64,000 bases of DNA from Adiantum capillus-veneris (lineage: Eukaryota > Streptophyta > Polypodiopsida > Polypodiales > Pteridaceae): the NCBI GenBank assembly GCA_014529385.2, contig CM043968.1:5070001-5134000 (forward strand). The letters are read 5' to 3'. Positions within the stretch are counted from its first letter, which is position 1; every line of letters begins with the position of its first letter. Positions 32,289 to 44,828 of the stretch are shown here, piece by piece. Both the position numbers and the translations under genes were made by a program. The notes beneath the pieces are model-generated. The model was not told the DNA's origin. It worked only from the letters and a program-made list of their open reading frames with translations, and did no database searches.

Positions 32289-34876
32289 TGTGTTCAAAAT
32301 CCTCAATTTATAACTTTCAACAAAGTGTGTAAGAAAACTAGCTTTAGATCCTTAGCCATTTTGTCCAATTCGTGAAGGTGGGTGCATCCAAGATCCACAA
32401 ATTGGTCATTCTTACCAGATTTTTCAATTTGGATGCAATGTTTGGTTTCTCCTATATCCACCAACTTCCTATTTTTCAAGGTGAGTGTATCCAAGATCCA
32501 CCACTTGGCCATTCTAACAAAATTTTCAAGGTGGATGCAATGGTTGGTGTCTCCTACATCCACCAACTTCTTATTTTAAATGGCCAACTAGGGAATCTAA
32601 GGTCTACCTATTTCACACACTTTATTTGAGATTGCAAGGTGGTGGATCTAGGAGACACCAATAATTGGATCCACATTTCAAGCCTTCGTTATAATGGCCA
32701 AGTGGTGGATCTAGGATCTATTCATTCCACAAACATTGTGTAAAATTACAAGTGTTACGATAGCCAAGTGTTGAATTTAAGACATGGTAAGAATGGTCAA
32801 GTGGTGGATCTACGTTCTACACCCACCTACCAATACTTGGTTAGAATGGCCAACCTTTTAAAATAGGAAGTTTGTGGATGTAGGAGAAACCAACCATTGC
32901 ATACACCTTGAAAAATCTGGTTAGAATGGCCAAGTGGTGGATCTTGGATGCAACCACCTTCAAGAATTGGCTAGAACGGCTAAGGATCTAAGGTCTACAT
33001 TTCCTACACACTTTGTGGAAATTTGTAAATTGGAGGATTTAAAAGACACCAACCATTGCACCCACCTTCCAAGACTTGGCTTGAATGGTCAATTGTTGGA
33101 TCTTGGACGCACTTACCATTTAGGAGTTGGTTAGAATGGCCCACTAGGGAATTTAAGGTCTACCTATTTCACACACTTTATTTGAGATTGCAAGGTGGTG
33201 GATCTAGGAGACACCAACAATTGGATCCACATTTCAAGGCTGCGTTATAATGGCCGAGTGTTGGATCTTTGATGCACCTTCTTCCCAATTCTTAGTTTAA
33301 ATGGTCAAGTGGTGGATCTAGGATCTACTCATCCCAGAAACATTGTGTAAAATTACAAGTGTTATGATGGCCAAGTGTTGAATGCACCTAACTTTAAGAC
33401 ATGATGGTTAGAATGGCCATGTGGTGGATCTACGGTCTACACCCACCTACCAATACTTGGTTAGAATGGCCAAGTGGTGGATCTATGGTGTATCTTTCCT
33501 ATAATACTATTGAAAATTGATAGATGGTGGACATAGGAGAAACCAACCATTGCATCCACCTTGCAAAAGTTGGTTAGAATGGTCAAGTGGTGGATCTAAA
33601 TTGCACCCACCTTCAAGCCTTGTTTAGAATGGCCACATGGTGGATCTAAGGTCTGTATATTTCACAAACTTTGTTTAAAATAAGAAGTTGGTGGATATAG
33701 GAGAAGCCAACCTTTGCATCCACCTTACAAGATCCGGTTAGAATGGCTGAGTGGTGTATCTTGGATGCACCCACCTTCAACAATTGGCTATAATGGATAA
33801 GTGGTGGATCTAAGGTCTATCTTTCTCACACACTTTGTTAAAAGTTGTAATTATAGGATTTAGCAGACACCAACCATTGCACCCACCTTCCAAAACTTGC
33901 TAGAATGGCCAAGTGTTGGATCTTGGATGCACTCACTCTACAGGACTTTTAGAATGGACCACTAGGAAATTTAAGGTCTACCTTTTTCATGAAATTTATT
34001 TGAAATTGTAAGGTGGTGGATCTAGGAGACACAAACAATTGGATCCACATTTCAAGCCTTGGTTAGAATGGCAAAGTGGTGAATCTTTGATGCACAAACT
34101 TTTCAGATCTTAGTCTGAATGGCCAAGTGGTGGAGCTAGGATATACTCATCCCAAAAAATTTCTGTAAAATTACAACTCTTATGATGGCCAAGTGTTGAA
34201 TGCACCTACTTTAAGACATGGTTAGAATAGCCAAGTGGTAGATCTAAGATCTATCTTTCCTACAAACACTATTTAAAATTGATAGACGGTGGACGTAGAA
34301 GAGACCAACCATTGCATCCACCTTGCAAGATTAGGTTAGAATGGCCATGTGGTGGATCTAAATTTTAGCCACCTTCAAGGCTTGGTTAGAATTTCCAGGC
34401 GGGTGATCTAAGGTCTCCATATTGCACACACTTTGTTTAAAATGGAAAGCTTGGTAAATGTAGAAGAAACCAACCGTTGCGACCACCTTGAAAAATATCC
34501 TTAGAATGTCCAAGTGGTGGATCTTGGATACACCCACCTTTAAGAATTGGGTAGAATGGTTAAGAATCTACCTCTCTTACACACTTTGTTGAAAGTTGTA
34601 AATTGGAGGATTTACCAGACACCAACCATTGCACCCACCTTCAAAAACTTGGATTGATGGCCAACTGTTGGATCTTGGATGCACTTACCCTTTAAGAGTT
34701 GTTTAGAATGGCCCACTAGGGAATCTAAGGTCTACCTATTTCACACACTTTATTTGAGATTGCAAGGTGGTGGATCTAGGACACACCAACAATGGATCCA
34801 CATCTCAAGCCTTCACTATAATGGCCAAGTGGTGAATCTTTGATGCACCTATTTCCCAATTCTTAGTCTAAATGGT
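32289..34876 (+). repeat. Satellite array, left part
   Basis: Diverged tandem units built around AATGGCCAAGTGGTGGATCT, alternating with CCAACCATTGCATCCACCTT and CACACACTTTGTTTAAAAT modules. Basic spacing is of the order of 100-165 bp. The composite block GAGATTGCAAGGTGGTGGAT recurs near 32630, 33185, 33995 and 34755, so higher-order periods are irregular (about 550-820 bp). Short ORFs in it are repeat artefacts. The array continues at 52715 beyond the LTR element. Confidence 0.85.
34872..34876 (+). other. Target-site duplication, left copy (ATGGT)
   Basis: ATGGT before the 5' LTR against ATGGC (52710-52714) after the 3' LTR. Uninterrupted satellite units read AATGGCCAAG here, so the left copy has probably changed one base since insertion. 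Confidence 0.6.
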
Positions 34877-35807
34877 TGTTGGAGCCCAACTTGTCCAACT
34901 TTTGTAACGAGCCCACTTTGTAAAGCCTATCAAAATCCCATTTTTATGTCGAAGACGTCTTATCATTTTGATCCACTTGTCTGGGTTATGTAAACATTAA
35001 TTAGTCAGCCGAGACCCAGATGCGTTTCCACTTTGTAATTATGATGAGTAGAACTCAATTAAAACCCCATGTACATTTTGAGCTAAGGTGACTAAAGTAT
35101 AAAGGCCACCTTAGAACCATTTTTTAAATAACATTCGAATGATTAATCCTGTGTCGTACGAGTCTGAGATGGAGGGAGAGAGAGTGTGATCTTATCCTTT
35201 TCGCTACGCGCATCTCCCTCACCGGATTCACAAAGTGACCGCACCATTGTGGTAGCCTCTCTGAGAGCTACGCGCCCATGCCATGCATTCGCATCTTTGA
35301 GCTGTTCGCAAGCTATCCTTCCACGAGCTTGTTTTGCTTGTAAGTAGCACAAACAGTGTCTGTTTTCAACAATCAAGTACTTTATGGAATGAGGGAGAGA
35401 TTAGCTATGCATAGATACTCATAGAATTAGGTTTTGCACACTTTTAGATTATGACCTATTAGTCTATCGCGATTGTATTCGAGATAACTAGGGTTAAAAT
35501 CTGGTGAGATTAGACTTATAGGTAAGTATATCCTAGTAAGAGGATGGTGCCTAGCAAGTTTGAAGCGATTCTGAGTTCATTTGATGTGTAAACAGTGTTA
35601 TGAGCGTTTAGGGATATAGTGGGTTGCAGTCAACAAGGGTTATTGATTGATGCATCATAGAAGTGCGTATGTGTAAGTTGGTCTCAGCCTAACAAGCTAA
35701 CGAGATTGCCTTTGTGCACCTACGGGTTAGTCGTGTCATCGGATGATAAGTATGTTGTCTGTGTCGTGCTTGTGAGCATGAACAGGGGAGTAGTTTGCCC
35801 TAAAACA
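34877..35807 (+). repeat. 5' LTR, 931 bp
   Basis: It starts TGTTGGAGCCCAAC and ends GCCCTAAAACA, both repeated at 52547 and 52709. It contains TATAAAGG (35098-35105), a plausible U3 promoter, and one partial copy of the element's 18-bp palindrome at 35461. Confidence 0.9.
35098..35105 (+). promoter_or_regulatory. TATA box in the 5' LTR
   Basis: TATAAAGG about 220 bp into the LTR. The 3' LTR has lost this segment. Confidence 0.55.
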
Positions 35808-35808
35808 T

Positions 35809-35826
35809 TGGCGCCATTGCCGGGGA
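35809..35826 (+). other. Primer-binding site of the giant LTR element
   Basis: TGGCGCCATTGCCGGGGA begins one base after the LTR. It matches the TGGCGCC-TTGCCGGGGA type of PBS common in plant Athila/Tat-like elements, commonly ascribed to tRNA-Asp. Confidence 0.8.
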
Positions 35827-36571
35827 CACAAGACCTTAAGTAGGGAGATCTACGTCACTCGTGTGATGGTTAGGTTTCTTTAGTTTCGACTAGAGAGAGC
35901 TTAAACTTTTAGAACAAGATCCAGGATAGGGTATCCTGAGGTCTGGTGGATAGCCAGGAAGCCTGTGTCTTGCCAAGGGTCTATGACTAGTTAGATTTAG
36001 CTAGGTAGGATAATGTGGAGCTATGGTTTTATGGTTTTGAGTGCTTGTTATGGTTGTGTAGAAATAGTGTAGAAAAACGCTGTTAAAACGAAAAACAAAC
36101 AAAAAGAAGAAACAATAAGGCTGTTTGCTTGCCTTGAAAGAAAAACCCACACCATATACTCTTTAAGGGGATCAAAAGAGTAGACATTTGAATTTATGAT
36201 CCAACGCTTGAGAAAATGTTAAAATTGCAACCAAAACCAACAAAAAGAAACAAGTGATTGTTATAAGAAAACACTAAGTGAACCTAGAGAGGCCAAGAAG
36301 AGATATAACCACTAGCCTGGGGTAAGCTGATTGTGTCATGTGGTACAACTGATATTCACAAGCTTAAGATGAAGTGTCAACAAATTTGCAACACTTTAAG
36401 TGCATTTGAGTTGTGAATTGCCATAGAAAAGTGAAATTTGTCAAGTGCTTGAGTCCAGGGTCAAAATAAGTCCAAATTCAGTGAAACTCAAGGGATAGAC
36501 TTATATGGGCACATGGAACACAACTGTCCAAAAACAGTAAAAAAAAATCACATCCCAATTGCTCTTTGATG

Positions 36572-37187
36572 AGTCTATCGCGATAGACTTGTGAATTTTG
36601 AGATAGACCAACAACTAGAAAAAACCCTTCATACCACAGGTTAACCACATCAATACAAGGGTGCTCACAAAAATTGAGTGAATTTGAACACCATCTTGAC
36701 CACAAAACTTCAAAACTAGTGTTTTAGAGTCTGAATTCAGAGACAGGGGCAAGAAGGCTTGGACCAAATGTCCAAAAATAGTGCACAAACTTGTCAATGC
36801 ACTATACAGGAAGTGGGGGAACCAGCTGTGGAGATAACTTGTGAAAAAGGCCAACACTGGAGAACTTGCTGAGTCTATCGCGATAGACTCGAGAAGTATG
36901 GGCTAAGGACCTTATTTTTCAAATTCCTCCTAGGGAGAGCGTAAACAGAGCCTAAATAGCATACACACCAAATTTCAAGGTGTTTAGATCATTGAAAGTG
37001 AATCGAAGGCCCAGTTAGAGAATCAGGCTCTGACAAAAACACTAAAATTGGCCCAAAACCCAAACCAAGTGTCCAAACTTGATAAAACTTGAGGGATAGA
37101 CTCTAGAGAGTAAGGGGAACTCAAAGGTAAAGTCACAATTTAAAATTGACTTATGCTAAGTAATCTGTCAGTCTATCGCGATAGATT
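36572..37187 (+). repeat. Palindrome cluster in the 5' leader
   Basis: AGTCTATCGCGATAGACT, an 18-bp perfect palindrome, occurs at 36572-36589 and 36872-36889 and with one change at 37170-37187. The spacing is 300 and 298 bp, because each sits in a diverged ~300-bp tandem unit. The cluster lies 260-870 bp upstream of the putative splice donor. Confidence 0.9.
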
Positions 37188-37442
37188 CAGAAAGGGGTGA
37201 TTCAGACAATTTTTGCAAATTGTGACTATACTGCTAGGACATACTCTTCACATAGATCCAAGGCATCATTTCACATTTGAAATTGGACCACAAGAAGGCT
37301 GACCAGTTGTCATAAAAGAAAAAAGTGGTTGTTGTACATAATTGAAAGATTTTTCTTGGTTCAAGGAAAACCCTTGTGAACAGACTAACCATACTTGTGT
37401 AGATCCCAGAAGGAGATCAGAGCTGCACAGGAAGAAGGAGTC

Positions 37443-37450
37443 CAGGTAAG
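37443..37450 (+). promoter_or_regulatory. Putative splice donor just before gag
   Basis: CAG|GTAAG, full consensus, about 35 bp upstream of the gag ATG (37481). Paired with an acceptor-like site at 49103 it would give a spliced mRNA for the third ORF, as retroviruses do for env. Seen in sequence; splicing is inferred. Confidence 0.5.
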
Positions 37451-37480
37451 CTTTAAGTTTGCAATACAGCTTTGAGTCTT

Positions 37481-40307
37481 ATGTATTTAAGGTCAGGAGC
37501 CTTTTTTAAGTCAGGAGCTAAAAGTGTCAAAAGTCAAGTAAGCACCACGTCCACTGAGGAGAGTGTAACTCAGGCAAGGCTAAATCCACTAGCACCGATT
37601 ATTGAGGAAGGTAGTGATACTGACACTTCATCAAACAAATCCTTCTTCATGATGGGTAGTCAACAGCCAAGAGGTTTCACCTATGATGGACCAATGCCAG
37701 GAGGAAGCACCTCCCTAAATCCTTTGAATGATTCCAAGTTCACTGTGATCTTCTTAGAAGGGACAAACTCGAGGGGAGCCCTAGTCTATTCTGACTATCG
37801 AGGACGCAAGTGCATTTGTATTGAAGAAAGGCCGCCTCAAATATTGGAGTTAATTCGAGTCTATGATGATGGAGATAGATTCCAGGACAAAAAGGGGAAC
37901 CCCTATCTGATAGTTAGTAACCCTGAAGATTACAACAGATATGGAGATAACATGGAGAAAGGGAAAATGGTTTCAGAAGCTCAAGAACCGCCACCACCTG
38001 GAGCAATTTTTATGTATGATAAGAAAACAACCAGGGTTTCAACTTATAATGAGAACGTGGGAATCTAAAAGCATGAGAGTGAGGGAATAGTCGCTTACTT
38101 TCACAGCAAGGAACCTTACTTAAACGAATTAATCAAAGACAAGGTTCTTTACTTATTCTCTTATGAAACTGCTATAGGGAAGGATATAGTTTTTGTTGAT
38201 AGGTATGGGCGGGAATACCAACGTATTCTCCTAGAGGAGGTAGAAAAGGCAACAGTTCCAGGAGCATCAACATATGCCCCCGACGAAGTGCCAAGAGCCA
38301 CCTACACCCCTATCAAGTTGAAAAATCCCTTTTCAGAAGAGTATGAGGCGACCTCACATTCTACCCGACAACCGACGTTCAACTACCAGGACCAACCAGC
38401 TACCCAACCATCATTGCAGGCATGGCTTCGACAGAGTGCTACATTAGAACAAGACTGAAAATGATATGGTTATCAAGCCGCACGAGGGCTAAGGGATTTA
38501 CAAGAACCACCACTCTATTCACAGTATCAAGGAGAGAGTAAGCCAAAGACTCAAGGGTCAATAAAGCCTGGAAGACCACCCTTAGAACGAGTTCGGAGAG
38601 ATGAACCATCTCTTGCAAGAACTGTTAGAAATTATGGCTTAGGAGCACCATTGGGAGAGGAACCTGGCCACTACAGAAGACCAGAGGAGGTATATCGACT
38701 AGGACGTGGAGATCCAATGATGAGATTTGTAGACCATCGTAGAATTAGACCTTCTCAAGTGCAAAAATGGGTAAACAAGAAATACACGGGAAACAGGGAT
38801 CCAAGAGATCATGTAGCAGCCTTTGTGTGTGTAATTAGAGTTGAAGAGGTGTTAGACTTCCCTACCCAATTTGCAGGGTTTGGACTAACCCTAGAGGATG
38901 ATGCTGCTACTTGGTTTGACTCTGTGGAGCAAAGAGACTTTGAGTCTATGGAGGAAGTGTTTGACGAGTTTATCGAGGAATTCTCAGAAAGGGGAATAGC
39001 TCATAATACAGTCTCACAAATCCATAAATTCAAATAGAAAGATGGAGAATCTGTGCGAAAGGCAGCCCTAAGACTAAAAAGATATGTTAAGTTCTGTCCT
39101 GTGGAAGAACTGCCAACTCAATCCAGACTTATGCTTATATTTATCCAAGGGCTGAGGAATGCAGACCTCCAGAAGGACTTGCATATAAAGAGGAGCACGA
39201 CGTTAAATGAGTTAACTAAGGAGGCTCTTTATCGATTCATCTTCACAATAGAGCGGAAGCAAGTCTTCTAAGACAGCACCGAAAGGTGAAGTAGCTATAA
39301 ACCAGGAGCAGCTTGTAGAGGAAGTGCTAAAAAAGGTTAACTTGTACGCCAAATCCGAGGCTAAACAACCCAAGTGGTGTGCTATTGAACAAAAATGGAC
39401 AAACCATCGGACGGAGGAATGTTATTATAATAAGGGATATGTGAGAGAGAGACCTTACGCTCCCCAATCTCAGGTGGCATCTCCTCAAGTTCCACCGATG
39501 CTTAGGTATCAAGCAGGCAACCTACCAGGACCTGTAGGTGTAGAAAGACCACAACCAGTGTTGGGACAACAACCACCCCTACCAGGATTACGACCAATCG
39601 GCATAAGATACACACCAACAGTAACCGAATCAGAAGAGAAGGCTTTGGTGCCTATGCATGCATACTACGAAGATCCCAATGGATATGCTGCAAATCCTGT
39701 CTATTATCCACCAGAAGAACCCTCCACACCAGAACCATGGAGCATGATAGGAAATATAGGACCACCAACTGCTGCACAGGCAGCGGGAGAAGGAAGATAT
39801 AGCTTGGATGAACGAACATTGTTGTTCATAGCCAACGGAGGCATGAGCGGGTAGAGGCATGCACACCAACAAAGAGGAGCTCAAGGAGCACCTCAACAGC
39901 CTAAGGGACCATGCTACAAGTGTGGTGGAGACCATTGGCTGAGGGACTATCCTCATGATGAAATCATTAGGGTCAACGCATATTGCACCGAGTGTGGAAT
40001 TACTCACTTGATTCCTGATTTCCCTAAGAACCTAAGCAAACGAGCAAAGACTACTTTGAATATGCTGGGAGCACTTCCTTCCAGTGGAGGGTCAGAAAAC
40101 GAAACTACGATTTCTGTTAAGGTCTTGACGAGAGCCCAAACAAGGAAAAATGACAATCAGCCCAAGAGTAATTTTGAAAATCAAGAGGAAATCAAGACTA
40201 ACAAGTCTAGCCTCAGTCGTGATAATCCTTGGAAAGAACTAAGAGAAAAAATGAAAGCTAGACGTGAGCGAACGAAAGTGGGAAATGGCTTGAAAAATTT
40301 GGTATAA
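37481..40307 (+). pseudogene. gag of the giant LTR element
   Basis: An N-terminal domain of unknown type (37481-38456) is followed by a capsid-like domain with YTGNRDPRDHVAAFVCVIR and ATWFDSVEQRDFESMEEVF, then LKRYVKFCPVEELPTQSRLM. After a shift near 39270 come a CAIEQKWTNHRTEEC motif and two zinc-knuckle-like motifs (CYKCGGDHWLRDY, CTECGITHLIPDF). In both knuckles the last cysteine is replaced by Tyr or Phe. Stops at about 38066, 38456, 39035, 39269 and 39852 break it. The N-terminal extension makes this gag unusually long. Confidence 0.82.
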
Positions 40308-40374
40308 GGACGCCTCTTAAGTTCTTCGAAACTGAGCTTATGACACAGAACCGAAGAGAGTCAACACTAGACCA

Positions 40375-42321
40375 GTGCCTCTCAACAAGGTCGGAGAGTA
40401 TTGTGAGGGTGAAGACGTCAACACTACTCTACCAGTCGAGTATAACGGCATAGAGACTAAGGCCATACTTGATAGTGGAGTTGGGATTGCTATTGCTACC
40501 AGATTACTATGGGAAAAATGGGGAAAACCAGCAATACGAACAACTAGAATGAAATTGCAACTAGCGCATGGACATGTAGAAAGAACTATAGGATTACTTG
40601 AGGCAATCGTGGTATCTTCATGTGGCATAGAGTACAAACAAACATTTGCCATAGTAGATTTCGGCAAGAAAAACAATTATGATATTATCCTTGGTAGGCC
40701 GTTCATGAGGCAACTCAAGATGGTGCAGGGCTGGGGGTATGATTATTTGTATTTAAGACATGCTGAAACCACTACACGTGTAAATATGAGGAATCATAGC
40801 TACCATGATGTCGCGAGAACACCTGTGGAAGAATTCGACTCAGCCACCATTAGTGGATCAGAAGTCCCGGCGTGGTTCTGTAAGAAAAAGGAGATATGGA
40901 TGTGTGGAGCATCTCAATGTAGTGAATTCGACCACAATGAAAGGACACTAGAGAGGGTGTTGGAAGACGATGCCTATATACGAGAGCCCTTTCTTGAAGA
41001 GAATCTCGAACCCCTAGAATGGTATCAAATGTTGGCTACTTTGGATGTGTGCGTCAATGAAGTCACTCCCACAAAATTTTGTGACGAGAATGGCTATGAT
41101 ATCGTACCATACTACATGTTGAGAAAAATTGTGGAGGAAGACAAGAACGAAAGAGACACCGAAAATACAAGGATCAATCAAACGGAAACGAAACTTGAGA
41201 TTAAGATAGTGGGCTATGTGGACATCCCCACTAAAGACATCGAGCAAGACGGAGAAGAATTTTATGATTCTTCTGATCAATGTGAAAACGAAGATAATAC
41301 GCATGACGAGAAGTCGGAAAATACGGAGGAAGACAACCATCAGGATCAAGAGAATGACGTCTTTTACAACTTCCCGAACCAAAGTGCGAGATGCCAAAAA
41401 AGATACAAGAGTAGGCGACACCATAACAGTCTAGCAACTAGGCTTAGACCTATGCCTGAGTTCAGGAGTAAAACACATTTCGTTATGAACATTCATGCTG
41501 TTGATTGTGCTAAGGATAAAGTGTCAGGAAGATTTCTTAAGGTTGCTGAAGACCTAGGTTTTAAGGCAAGACTGTTGAAACTTAAGAAAACCAGCAAGGC
41601 AAAAAAAGGAGTTGCAACAGAAATATTGGATGTCTTTGGAGATCCAATTATAACGAAAGTTGAGCGGAAAAAGAAATACAATGAATTGAAACAAAAGCTG
41701 AAAAATATATGGACAACTGAAATGGAAAGTAGAGATGGATCGAACGCTAGTGATGGGAGTAAAATGATAGATGTACCTCCTCACTATTGTAAGTACACCA
41801 TTCAGGAAAGAAAATTGGTGGTCCAGCAACCGATGAGAGAGCCTAGATCCAATGAGTCCTATGATGGGCCAGAGAACGCCAAGAAAATAGACCTAGCAGA
41901 GCCGGGAGAAAGTCCTCGACCTGCTTACATTGCTACTGATCTAAGCCAGGAAGAAGAGGACTTACTGATCAAAATGCTTATAGAATTTCGTGATGTATTT
42001 GCCTGGTCATACAAAGATCTGAAGGGGGTGGATCCTAACATTTGTGAACATTCAATCCCTCTGAAGTCGGATGCAAAGCCAAGCAAACAACGCCCATACA
42101 CGTACAGTGAGACATTCACCAAAAGGATCAAGGAAGAGATAGACAAACTTATGGAGGCTGAATTTATTTATGAGATAGAGTACACAGACTGGGTGTCGTC
42201 GATCGTGGTGGTACCTAAGAAAAACGGGAAATTACGAGTATGTGTGAATCTCAAGAAGGTAAATGCAGTAACAATAAGGGACAATTATCCTCTACTTATC
42301 ACGGAACACGTCCTGGAATGA
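40375..42321 (+). pseudogene. pol, N-terminal part: protease, linker, start of RT
   Basis: 648 open codons. The retropepsin active site is DSGVG (40471), with the downstream IILGRPFMRQL motif of this protease type. A long acidic linker (~350 residues) follows, then the RT N terminus: LSQEEEDLLIKMLIEFRDVF, CEHSIPLKSDAKPSKQRPY and VVVPKKNGKLRVCVNLKKVN. The frame ends at a premature TGA (42319-42321) inside the RT. The linker is much longer than in typical Ty3 pol. Confidence 0.87.
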
Positions 42322-43340
42322 GTAGCAGGCAAGCAGGCCTATAGCTTTATGGACGGATTCTCTGGTTATAACCAATTGGGGGTCAAACTAGAAGATCAGT
42401 ACAAAAGAGAGTTTGCAACAGAATGGGGCATATATGCGTTTAGGGTAATGCCATTTGGTTTGACCAATGATTCAGCCACATTGCAAAGATTAATGACACA
42501 TGCTTTTAAAGAATACTTGCGAATATTCTTGGATATTTACATGGATGACTTGTGTGTCTATTCTCTATTGAGAGAAGACCATATAGATCATCTTAGAAAG
42601 GTATTTGAAAAATGCAGAACGTATAGGATTTGCCTCAACCCAGAAAAATGTGTATTCATGGTACGGCAAGGTAAGATCCTAGGCCACATAGTATCGGCTA
42701 ATGGAATTACCACTGATGAAGACAAGGTAAAGGTGATCATAGAATTGCCAAGACTAAACACTGTACGAGAGGTACAATCATTTATGGACATTGTGGATAC
42801 TACCGACGTTTTATCTACATGTATGCTGTAATAGAAAAATCCTTGTATAGTCTGATCACGATTTTCATATGGACCGATGAATGTGAGGATTCATTCCAGA
42901 AATTAAAAGAGGCACTGGTATTTGCACCAATTCTAAAAGCACCAGATTGGTCAAAGATTTTCCATGTACATGTAGATGCTTCGGCATTTGCAATAGGCTG
43001 TATATTAGCACAACCAGGGGAGGGTAATACAGATTTTCCCATCAGTAGTAGACAACTCAACATTGCAGAGAAGAATTATACCACCACTAAAAGAGAAGGA
43101 TTGGGTATGATATATGCGGTAAAGAAATTTCATCATTATTTGCTTGCAAACAAATTCACATTTTTTGTGGATCATCAGGCACTCTTGTACTTAGTAAACA
43201 AACCTTGTAACACGGGACGAATTGTAAGATGTTTCATTGTGTTGCTGGAGTACGGTAGTAGTAAAGAAAGGAAAAACTCATCAAAGAGCAGACCAACTTT
43301 CTCGATTACTACATGGCAAAAACGCTACTGGTGTAGATGA
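42322..43340 (+). pseudogene. pol, RT catalytic core and RNase H
   Basis: It continues after the TGA with SFMDGFSGYNQLGVKLEDQ (first catalytic Asp), FRVMPFGLTNDSATLQRLM and the catalytic box DIYMDDLCVYS. A frameshift at about 42815 leads to RNase H: FHVHVDASAFAIGCILAQPG, YTTTKREGLGMIYAVKKFHHYL and FFVDHQALLYLVNKP. A further shift precedes the HQRADQLSRL end motif (about 43275). Catalytic residues are present but the gene is broken in three places. Confidence 0.88.
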
Positions 43341-43385
43341 TGATCTCCCAGACGCATACCTGTTTAATATAGAGATTATACCGAA

Positions 43386-44828
43386 ATGGTCAGAACAGAT
43401 TATTCCGTTGTTGACAGACACACGGTGGAAGATGTTAGACAAGCACAAAATTACACAATGCTTGCGGAAAGAATGTATCATCATGGAAACGATGGGATTC
43501 TAAGGTTGTGTATAGGCCCAGAGGAGTACGACGCGTATCTAGAGGAGGCCCATACACAGACAGGGGGATTCCATCAAGGAAATCAAATGACCTATGAATG
43601 ATTAAGAAGACTTGGAGTGTATTGGCCTGGAATGGTAGGCGATGTAGCTAATTACATCAAGAAATGAAACTTTTGCACATCCAATACCATTGTGGATTAT
43701 GCCACATTATACCAAGTGACAATAACACCCGCATGGAGTCATGCTATTGTGGAATATGTGACTAATAAGGAGTTATCAGGAGATTGGTCTAAAGCCAGAC
43801 AAAAGGCTTTACAAATCGAAGCAAATAGTTACACCATCATTAATGACCAATTGTATAAAAGAGGAACCGATGACTAGTTGAGGTTAGTTCCTCATGAAAA
43901 TGACTACTTTCCATTATTGGAGCAAGCTCATGCAGGCATAGCAGGAGGTCATTTTTCAGCGGAGAGAACCGTAAAAATCATTATGGTTGCAGGCATATGG
44001 TGGCCGACCATGATTCAAGATGCAGCAGAATTCGTGAAAAGGTGTGATGAATGTCAACGCACTAAGGTGCCAGTTAAAAGAGACGACATGCCTTTAAGAC
44101 CAATGATGAGTGCTCGAGCATTCGCTAAATGGGGATTGGACTTTGTTGGTCCTATTACTCCACCAGCTTATCGTTCAGAAGCACAATACATCATAGTACC
44201 CACTGATTATATGACCAAATGGGTGGAAGCAAAAGACACAACGAAAGCAGATGCTAGAACCACGGCACAATTCTTATATGAATATGTGTTTACACGATAT
44301 GGCCTTCCAATTGAACTGGTGAGTGATAGAGGGACACACTTTGTAAATGAAGTTATCAAACATCTCTTGATTGAGTTTATGGTAATTCATCGCAAATCTG
44401 CACCCTACCATCCACAAGCCAATGGCAAAGCGGAAGCGACCAACAAAATCCTGTGTACAGTTCTTACGAAACTGGTTAGTGAAACAAGGACGGACTGGGA
44501 TCAAATGCTATATTCAGCATTGTGGGCTTATCGAGTTGCATATAAAACAACACTCAATCCTACGCCGTTTAATATGGTGTATGGGTTAAATGCCATACTG
44601 CCTATTGAATTTTTGATTCCAATGCTAAGGGTAGCTAAACGGTTGGACTGGACGGGCCATGAGCTTTCAGAAAGGTTAGATGACCTAGAAAAATTAGATG
44701 AGTTACGACTCAATGCAGTAGCAGCTATTTATGCAAGAGAAAAACAACAGAAAGAGTTTTTTGACAAACATGTAAAAAACAAGGACTTTAAAACGGGTGA
44801 CTATGTCTTGGTATACACCCTTAAATAG
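43386..44828 (+). pseudogene. pol, integrase with two H2C2 zinc-binding domains
   Basis: The first finger: EEAHTQTGGFH ... YWPGMVGDVANYI, with its first cysteine position a TGA (43665) and NFC after it. About 65 codons later a second finger: EQAHAGIAGGHFSAERT ... WWPTMIQDAAEFVKRCDEC. The core follows: GLDFVGPITP (Asp), LVSDRGTHFVNEV (Asp) and SAPYHPQANGKAEATNKIL (Glu). The second finger and core form one 316-codon frame (43878-44828), which ends at a TAG shortly before the integrase C-terminal motif. Two fingers are not the usual Ty3 layout. Confidence 0.85.

Noticed and set aside
32303-33250. Several 60-87 codon ORFs
   Set aside because: Repeat-derived frames in the satellite, present on both strands with the same module pattern.
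32289-34876. Possible CRISPR-like repeat-spacer array
   Set aside because: Repeats are diverged, modular and irregularly spaced in a eukaryotic context; they form a satellite.
41014-41829. Hydrophobic minus-strand ORFs
   Set aside because: Shadows of the acidic pol linker in the giant LTR element.
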